Source: an uncultured Tenacibaculum sp.
GTDB taxonomy: Bacteria; Bacteroidota; Bacteroidia; Flavobacteriales; Flavobacteriaceae
Assembly (NCBI GenBank): GCA_947504185.1
Contig: CANNGJ010000003.1
Location: 62,001-126,000, forward strand
Length of the DNA: 64,000 nucleotides
Direction: 5' to 3'
Shown here one piece after another: positions 59,292 through 64,000 of the stretch (within the stretch, counting starts at the first letter, position 1; every line of letters begins with the position of its first letter). Both the position numbers and the translations under genes were made by a program. The notes below the pieces were generated by a model, which made no database searches, had not been told where the DNA came from, and was given only the letters and a program-made list of their open reading frames with translations.

Positions 59292-59312
59292 CCTGCAACA
59301 TACCTGCAACAT
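59292..59312 (+). repeat. Direct repeat CCTGCAACAT x2, 11-bp phase
   Basis: Two copies (59292-59301 and 59303-59312) lie between the tRNA terminator and the first element gene. The 11-bp spacing places them on one face of the DNA, as expected for recombinase arm-type or Xis sites. Confidence 0.55.
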
Positions 59313-59316
59313 TTTG

Positions 59317-59324
59317 TAAATTTG
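59317..59324 (+). promoter_or_regulatory. -7 box TAAATTTG for the first element gene
   Basis: A perfect TAnnTTTG box 5 bp before ATG 59330, so this transcript too may be leaderless. It abuts the CCTGCAACAT repeats, so a protein bound there could repress it. Confidence 0.55.
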
Positions 59325-59329
59325 GTGGT

Positions 59330-60205
59330 ATGAATAGTTCCACTGATAACCCTTTAGCTTTTTTCAAGCACATTACAATAGAAAGTAATTTACTTCAATG
59401 TATTCACTCACTATTAAAGTATAGTGATTTTGTTTCCTATAAAATTAAAGATTATAAAACAGTTGAATATATTGAATTAGACTATTACAACAGACCAATT
59501 AAAGGTGTTTTTGAACTAAGCAAAGTATTAAATCCGTATTTAAAAAAAGAACTTCTCATATCAAAAAACCATCTTAAACAATTTTGCATTGAAAACGAAG
59601 AGTTAAAAGTATCAAATTACTTAAGACTACAAATTAATTCAGTACAAAAAATCATCAATGACCATTACGAATTAATAAACAAATACCCATATGTAATTTT
59701 AGCACTTAGAAGCATTGTAAAATACATAAATGAGATATTAATTTTACCTAACACAGAATATTACTCTATAAACGAAGATGAAATAACAGTTGATTTCAAA
59801 GGCAATGACCTTATAGACAAATCAAATATTGAATTAATACATGAAATATTTGATTATATGAAAGGGAAAAATGAAAAACAAGAATTCATCCTAAATGAAG
59901 AAGATTTTAATACTTTAATTTCTTACACCACTTACCTTGTTGAAAATGGGGAAATTCCAGAAATACAAAATAAAATAACACCTAACTTAAAAAAAGGATT
60001 AATATCTTATAGCTACTGGGTTCTTCATAAAGAGTTATACACCTCAAAAAAGATTAAGCCATATTTTATTTCTTTCATCAAACTACTTTTTTCTGATTTT
60101 AAAGACAGCCAAGAAAAATCAATCAAAAATCAATTTGGTTCAAAAACTAGGTTTTATAATCATAATTTTTTACCAGAAATTATATCTAAATATTTAGAAA
60201 AGTAG
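59330..60205 (+). CDS. Unknown 291-aa protein of the integrative element
   Basis: A predominantly helical, Lys/Glu/Ile-rich protein with no transmembrane segment or recognised motif. It begins MNSSTDNPLAFFKHITIESN and ends K-Y-L-E-K. I set the start at 59330, because the longer frame from 59276 starts inside the tRNA terminator and reads through the repeats. It is the first gene after the tRNA. In small integrative elements this place often holds a regulator or cargo; nothing more can be said. Confidence 0.75.
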   Translation: MNSSTDNPLAFFKHITIESNLLQCIHSLLKYSDFVSYKIKDYKTVEYIELDYYNRPIKGVFELSKVLNPYLKKELLISKNHLKQFCIENEELKVSNYLRLQINSVQKIINDHYELINKYPYVILALRSIVKYINEILILPNTEYYSINEDEITVDFKGNDLIDKSNIELIHEIFDYMKGKNEKQEFILNEEDFNTLISYTTYLVENGEIPEIQNKITPNLKKGLISYSYWVLHKELYTSKKIKPYFISFIKLLFSDFKDSQEKSIKNQFGSKTRFYNHNFLPEIISKYLEK

Positions 60206-60209
60206 CCCA

Positions 60210-60249
60210 TCTACAAAACTTCTACAAAAAACTCCTCTCTTCTACAAAA
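60210..60249 (+). repeat. TCTACAAAA iterons, three copies
   Basis: Copies at 60210-60218, 60221-60229 and 60241-60249, spaced 11 and 20 bp. They lie between the 291-aa gene and the excisionase-like gene. CT-purine-CAA is shared with the CCTGCAACAT repeats near the tRNA, suggesting one family of protein-binding sites. Confidence 0.5.
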
Positions 60250-60298
60250 GCAAGCTTCTTTTTTATAAGTTCTGTATTCACATTTGCAAACACAAATC

Positions 60299-60328
60299 GA
60301 CACCCAAATTTTATGACGTCAGGGTGTC
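60299..60328. promoter_or_regulatory. Nested palindrome upstream of the excisionase-like gene
   Basis: GACACCC (60299-60305) mirrors GGGTGTC (60322-60328), and the 8-bp palindrome TGACGTCA (60314-60321) sits immediately beside the right arm. It lies 13 bp upstream of the start codon, the usual position of an operator. This part is notably GC-rich for the region. Confidence 0.5.
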
Positions 60329-60341
60329 ATTAAATTTAAAA

Positions 60342-60623
60342 ATGATGAATACAAAAAATGTAGAGAATATCTCAAACGCACAATTAATAATGCAAAAGGA
60401 GATATTAAGCTTTAACGAAGCTCTAGTTTATTTAGATGTTAGCGCATCTTTTTTATATAAACTAACCTCTAAAAAGGCAGTAGAATTTACCAAACCAAAT
60501 GGAGGTAAAATATATTTCAGTAAAAAAGACCTGAATAACTGGATGCTTTCAAATACATCGCAAAGCAAAAAAACTTTGGAAACTGAAATACTTAAACATT
60601 TAAAAAAGAACAACAATGGTTAA
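60342..60623 (+). CDS. Excisionase-like helix-turn-helix protein
   Basis: A 93-aa protein with a MerR-like HTH_17 (Xis) fold: L-S-F-N-E-A-L-V-Y-L-D-V-S-A-S-F-L-Y-K-L-T (about 22-42), then F-T-K-P-N-G-G-K-I-Y-F-S-K-K-D-L-N-N-W-M. This is the pattern of excisionase-family DNA-binding proteins in Bacteroidota mobile elements. I use ATG 60342 (60345 is equally good); the GTG at 60324 falls inside the palindromic operator. It overlaps the next gene start by 8 bp. Confidence 0.85.
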   Translation: MMNTKNVENISNAQLIMQKEILSFNEALVYLDVSASFLYKLTSKKAVEFTKPNGGKIYFSKKDLNNWMLSNTSQSKKTLETEILKHLKKNNNG

Positions 60624-61365
60624 CAGCAAAATAACATGGACAAACTCAACATGGAATCCTTGGTTTGGGTGTAAAAAAGTGTCAGAAGCATGTAAATTCT
60701 GTTATATGTTCAGAATTATGCATGGAAGAGGGAAAAACCCTAATGAAGTAGTTAAAAATGAGACAGGTTTTAGAAGTCCTCTTAACTGGAAAAAAGGGAG
60801 AAAAATATTTACCTGTTCAATGTCTGATTTTTTCATTGAAGATGCAGATGAATGGAGAGATGAAGCTTGGGAAGTAATTAAAAAAACACCTCAACACTCA
60901 TATTTAATCTTGACTAAAAGACCAGAAAGAATTAAAGATAATTTACCTAAAGATTGGTCTATTGAAAATTATCCTAATGTTTGGCTAGGTGTAACAATTG
61001 AAAATCAGCAATCATTAAATAGAGTTCATTATTTAGAAGATATTGAATGTGCTGTAAAGTGGGTTTCCTTTGAGCCTTTATTAGGAGAAATATATTTAAC
61101 AGATAGAGAGTTATCTATTATTGACTGGGCTGTTATAGGTGGTGAATCAGGTTATGAAAGAGGTAAATACTTATATAGAAAATCTGAATTATCTTGGTTT
61201 TTAAGTCTTATGTATCAATTAAGAAGCTGTAATACGCCATTCTTTTTTAAACAATTAGGCACTTGGTTTCATAAAAACCAATTTCACTTAAAGGATTGGA
61301 AAGGAGAGAGATATTGTAATAATTTCCCTGAAGGTTTTAAAATGAGAAATTATCCAAATCAATAA
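60616..61365 (+). CDS. DUF5131 (phage Gp37/Gp68-like) protein
   Basis: A 249-aa protein. Its N-terminus W-T-N-S-T-W-N-P-W-F-G-C19-K-K-V-S-E-A-C26-K-F-C29-Y is the family hallmark; the C-x6-C-x2-C triad could hold an iron-sulfur cluster, as in radical SAM-like enzymes. Later L-T-K-R-P-E-R, W-L-G-V-T-I-E-N-Q and G-G-E-S-G are also typical, and F-F-K-Q-L-G-x-W sits near the end. Phages and mobile elements carry such genes, but I know no settled function. It overlaps the excisionase-like gene and precedes the ATPase by 3 bp, so the three are one transcription unit. Confidence 0.88.
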   Translation: MVNSKITWTNSTWNPWFGCKKVSEACKFCYMFRIMHGRGKNPNEVVKNETGFRSPLNWKKGRKIFTCSMSDFFIEDADEWRDEAWEVIKKTPQHSYLILTKRPERIKDNLPKDWSIENYPNVWLGVTIENQQSLNRVHYLEDIECAVKWVSFEPLLGEIYLTDRELSIIDWAVIGGESGYERGKYLYRKSELSWFLSLMYQLRSCNTPFFFKQLGTWFHKNQFHLKDWKGERYCNNFPEGFKMRNYPNQ

Positions 61366-61368
61366 ATT

Positions 61369-62640
61369 ATGGAAAGAAGATTAATAGAAAAATCAGTTTA
61401 TAAGTATCTACCTGATATTTTAAAATCTCTAACTGATTTATTTGATGGTAGAGAAAAGGATATAGTCTTATTATCCAGCTTAGGCGTATTAAGTAATTGT
61501 ATTCCTAATGTGTTTGGAATTTATGACGGTGAAAATATTTACCCTCATTTATATATAATAATTATTGCACCACCAGCATCAGGAAAGGGAGTAATGAATA
61601 ATTCAAGAATCTTAATTGAGAAAATTCATGATAAAATACTTAATGATAGTAGAACAGAAAATTCAATTTGTGAACAAGACAAGAAAAAGAATAAGGACAA
61701 CATTGAACCTTGTCCTAATCTACAAGTAAAAATTTTACCTGCTAATATTAGTAACGCTGAAATGTATAGTTATTTAGGTTCAAGTCAACACGGAGTATTA
61801 ATAATGGAATCTGAAGCAGATACCATGAGTAATATGCTAAATAACGATTGGAGTAATTATTCAGATGTACTACGGAAAGCTTTTCATCATGAACCAATTT
61901 CAATAAGTAGAAAAATTGAAAAGGTTTTTGAAGATATTAAAGAACCAAAATTAGCTATGGTTATTTCTGGAACACCAGACCAATTAAAACCTCTGATTAA
62001 ATCAAAAGAGAATGGGCTGTTTTCAAGATTTATAATATATAATTTTGATGAAGTAAGTGAGTTTAAAAATGTTTTTGCTCAAAAAACTAGAAACAATAAA
62101 GCTGTTTTCAATAAAATTGGAGAAGAGATATACGACCTTTATGGAATATTAGCTAATACAACAGAGTCTATAGAGTTCTCTTTTACTGAAAGTCAACAAA
62201 GGAAATTTTTAAGTAGAATAAAACCTATTAGGAATGACATAATTAATAATCATTCAGAAGCTTTTATCTCAAACCTACATAGACACGGATTAGTTTTATT
62301 TAGAATAGCTATGATTTTAACAGTGTTAAGAAATAAGTCAACTATAAAAGAGCAGAAGAGTATTGTATGTTCAGATAGAGATTTTATTACTGCGTTATAT
62401 CTTACAAAAACACTATTACGACACAGTCAATTTACATTCAATACTATTGACAATGGAGTGTTATCTATTCAAGATGAAGAAATTTTAGATTCTTTAACTC
62501 ATGTTTTTTCAAGAAAGGAAGCAATAGATTCAGGAGAAAAAAAAGGTATTCCCAAGAGAACTATTGATGATAAATTAGCTCAATGGCAAAGAAAAAAAGC
62601 TATTCGAAAAGTAAAAAAAGGTACATACAGAAAACTGTAA
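61369..62640 (+). CDS. DUF3987-type P-loop ATPase of the element
   Basis: A 423-aa protein with a Walker A motif A-P-P-A-S-G-K-G (residues 67-74), a hydrophobic Walker-B-like stretch G-V-L-I-M-E-S-E-A-D (142-151), and a sensor-like G-L-F-S-R-F motif. This arrangement fits DUF3987, a helicase/primase-linked family in mobile elements. A C-terminal basic winged-helix-like part (about 375-423, R-T-I-D-D-K-L-A-Q-W) may bind DNA. It is shorter than primase-helicase fusions, and no primase domain is visible. A replication or maintenance role is likely, not proven. Confidence 0.85.
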   Translation: MERRLIEKSVYKYLPDILKSLTDLFDGREKDIVLLSSLGVLSNCIPNVFGIYDGENIYPHLYIIIIAPPASGKGVMNNSRILIEKIHDKILNDSRTENSICEQDKKKNKDNIEPCPNLQVKILPANISNAEMYSYLGSSQHGVLIMESEADTMSNMLNNDWSNYSDVLRKAFHHEPISISRKIEKVFEDIKEPKLAMVISGTPDQLKPLIKSKENGLFSRFIIYNFDEVSEFKNVFAQKTRNNKAVFNKIGEEIYDLYGILANTTESIEFSFTESQQRKFLSRIKPIRNDIINNHSEAFISNLHRHGLVLFRIAMILTVLRNKSTIKEQKSIVCSDRDFITALYLTKTLLRHSQFTFNTIDNGVLSIQDEEILDSLTHVFSRKEAIDSGEKKGIPKRTIDDKLAQWQRKKAIRKVKKGTYRKL

Positions 62641-62667
62641 GTATGTAACTATTGCAACACATGTAAC

Positions 62668-62691
62668 AACTGCCTCTTTTCTGAGGCAGTT
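62668..62691 (+). other. Hairpin between the ATPase and integrase genes
   Basis: A 9-bp perfect stem AACTGCCTC/GAGGCAGTT with a TTTTCT loop but no strong T-run. ATGTAAC repeats (62643-62649, 62661-62667) precede it. It may partly terminate the xis-ATPase transcript. Confidence 0.5.
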
Positions 62692-62713
62692 TACCTAAAA
62701 AATTATATTAATT

Positions 62714-63925
62714 ATGATAAAGGCAACAATAAAATTGATGCTTGATAATAAACCATTGTCTAATGGTAAGCATGCAATCTATTTGAGAATATTAAAAGAC
62801 CGTAAGAGAAAAAATATCAGCCTTGGTTTACAATGCAAAAAAGAACATTTTATTAATGATGAATTGACTAAGAAACACCCTAATTATCAATTAGAAAATG
62901 AAATGTTACTAAAATTAAAATCGAGAGCTTTAGAAATCATAAGGAATTACCAATTAACTCAATCTGATTTTTCGTTAAAGGAATTTGAACAAGAATTTAG
63001 AGGTATCAAAAAAAATGTAGAGATTAATGCTATTGATTTTTTTAAAGAAATAATTGATGAATTAATTCGGTCTGGAAAAATTGGCAACGCACAAGCTTAT
63101 AAAGGAACTATGAACTCTTTAATTAAATTTAAAAATGAAGCAATAAAATTTAAAGACATCACTCCTACTTTTTTAGAGAAATATGAAGTTTATCTTAGAG
63201 AAAACAATAATAAAAATGGAGGGATTAAATTTAAAATGCGTCATTTAAAGGCTTTGTACAATAAAGCTAGAAAAAGAAATATCATACCCAAAGAACCCTA
63301 TCCTTTTGAAGAGTACAAATTTTCAAGACTTAAATCTGAATCAAGAAAAATTGCGTTAACACTTGAAGAATATAAAAAAATTAAAAATTTTGACCTTTCT
63401 AAACATCCAACATTAATGGAGGCTCACAACTATTTTATGTTCTCTGTTTATGCAAGAGGAATGAACTTTAAAGATATGATGCATTTAAAATGGTCTAACA
63501 TTCAAAATGACAGAATATACTACATACGTTCAAAAACAAAAGGAAAGTTAAATCTTGAAATTATACCCCCTTTAGAAGAAATTCTAAATTATTACAAAAA
63601 TCAAAATAGAGATACCGAATATGTTTTCCCTATTCTATTAAAAGATGATTTAACACCTACTCAAATTTATAATAGAAGGCATAAAGTTATCAGAAGATAT
63701 AACAGAAAGCTTAAAGAGATAGCAAAATTAGCTGGATTAAAGAAAAAACCAACTTCTTACGTAGCTAGACATACTTTTGCCACTGTATTAAAGATGACAG
63801 GTACTCCTATTGAGAAAATCACAGAAATGATGGCACATGGCGATGTTTCTGTTACAATTGCCTACCTCAAAGAGTTTTCTAATGAAGATTTAGATAAGGA
63901 AAGTAGAAAATTTATAAACTTATAA
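62714..63925 (+). CDS. Tyrosine recombinase (integrase)
   Basis: A 403-aa site-specific recombinase with an N-terminal arm-binding domain (about 1-85), a SAM-like core-binding domain (105-195) and the catalytic domain (215-403). Catalytic residues are R248 in Y-A-R-G-M, a Lys in the S-K-T-K-G beta turn (274/276), R352 in A-R-H-T-F-A-T, H375 in M-A-H-G, and the nucleophile Y384 in I-A-Y-L-K. The first His of H-x-x-R is Tyr349, a replacement common in Bacteroidota integrases. It faces away from the tRNA and is followed by a terminator, so it is near one element end. Confidence 0.95.
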   Translation: MIKATIKLMLDNKPLSNGKHAIYLRILKDRKRKNISLGLQCKKEHFINDELTKKHPNYQLENEMLLKLKSRALEIIRNYQLTQSDFSLKEFEQEFRGIKKNVEINAIDFFKEIIDELIRSGKIGNAQAYKGTMNSLIKFKNEAIKFKDITPTFLEKYEVYLRENNNKNGGIKFKMRHLKALYNKARKRNIIPKEPYPFEEYKFSRLKSESRKIALTLEEYKKIKNFDLSKHPTLMEAHNYFMFSVYARGMNFKDMMHLKWSNIQNDRIYYIRSKTKGKLNLEIIPPLEEILNYYKNQNRDTEYVFPILLKDDLTPTQIYNRRHKVIRRYNRKLKEIAKLAGLKKKPTSYVARHTFATVLKMTGTPIEKITEMMAHGDVSVTIAYLKEFSNEDLDKESRKFINL

Positions 63926-63935
63926 CAAATTACAC

Positions 63936-63969
63936 AAAAGGTTAGTTTCAGAACGAAATTAACCTTTTT
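63936..63969 (+). terminator. Intrinsic terminator after the integrase
   Basis: A 14-bp stem AAAAGGTTAGTTTC/GAAATTAACCTTTT (one G-U) with a 5-base loop and a T-run. Confidence 0.8.
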
Positions 63970-64000
63970 CATTTTCATATGAAACAAGCTAAATATTAAC

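Noticed and set aside
59276..59329. Extended start for the first element gene
   Set aside because: The frame starts in the tRNA terminator and crosses the CCTGCAACAT repeats; ATG 59330, just after a TAAATTTG box, is preferred.
60210..60249. CRISPR-like array from the TCTACAAAA copies
   Set aside because: Repeats are only 9 bp, with irregular 2-11 bp spacers and no cas genes.
63936..63969. Right attachment site of the element
   Set aside because: The sequence is a terminator hairpin and does not repeat the tRNA 3' end; the real right border is not seen in the window.

Overview
The window is chromosomal DNA from an AT-rich member of the Flavobacteriaceae (Bacteroidota), probably a marine carotenoid maker; the genus cannot be fixed from the sequence alone. 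Lineage markers are the TAnnTTTG-type -7 promoter boxes in front of many genes, a PorT-like type IX secretion protein, a GSCFA protein, the rbfA / LolC-like and ftsX / DUF3098 / uppP / truB neighbourhoods, a long aromatic amino acid hydroxylase, and Bacteroidota-style ExbB/ExbD and TonB-receptor genes.

Layout. 1-5.4 kb: a leftward carotenoid locus. It runs from a MerR regulator carrying a cobalamin-photoreceptor signature, through a two-FAS1 lipoprotein, to crtI, crtB, an unknown small gene, crtZ and the first 31 codons of a lycopene cyclase that leaves the window. 5.5-15.5 kb: GSCFA protein, rhodanese plus aromatic amino acid hydroxylase, M48 protease, a small membrane protein, gpmI, a thioredoxin-like lipoprotein, map, a methyltransferase, apbE and an OmpA lipoprotein. 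15.6-20.1 kb: translation and nucleotide genes rplM-rpsI, rpsB, tsf, pyrH and frr, most ended by clear intrinsic terminators. 20.1-31.4 kb: an RND/MMPL exporter, asnS, rpoN, a PAP2-like membrane protein, porT, an exbB/exbD operon, ansA and a zinc peptidase. 31.4-38.8 kb: lepA, dusB, a LolC-like permease, rbfA, and a NarL-type two-component pair joined to a membrane protein and a lipoprotein. 39-43.6 kb: mce, ftsX, DUF3098, uppP and truB, then a roughly 900-bp insert bounded by a duplicated truB 3' end. 43.5-51.4 kb: a thioredoxin-like protein, an SDR threonine dehydrogenase, recX, and a LytTR two-component pair divergent from a TonB-dependent receptor. 51.4-58 kb: a TetR / TolC / AcrA / AcrB efflux operon. 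58.1-59.2 kb: a polyprenyl synthase and a CAT-anticodon tRNA.

59.2-64 kb is accessory DNA: an apparent integrative element downstream of the tRNA. It holds an unknown 291-aa gene, an excisionase-like HTH protein, a DUF5131 (phage Gp37/Gp68-like) protein with a Cys triad, a DUF3987-type P-loop ATPase and a tyrosine recombinase. Phased short repeats and a nested palindrome lie between these genes. The right attachment site is not in the window, so the element may continue past base 64000.

The most unusual points are the truB insert with its 21-bp terminal duplication and internal frameshift, the proposed light/B12-responsive control of the crt genes with TTTGTTTA / TAAACAAA palindromes, and the recombinase-linked repeats in the element. 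No CRISPR array, rRNA gene or classical insertion sequence was seen, and no stretch over 300 bases lacks a gene. Coding, palindromes and promoter boxes were read by eye; family assignments come from motif recognition without database searches.
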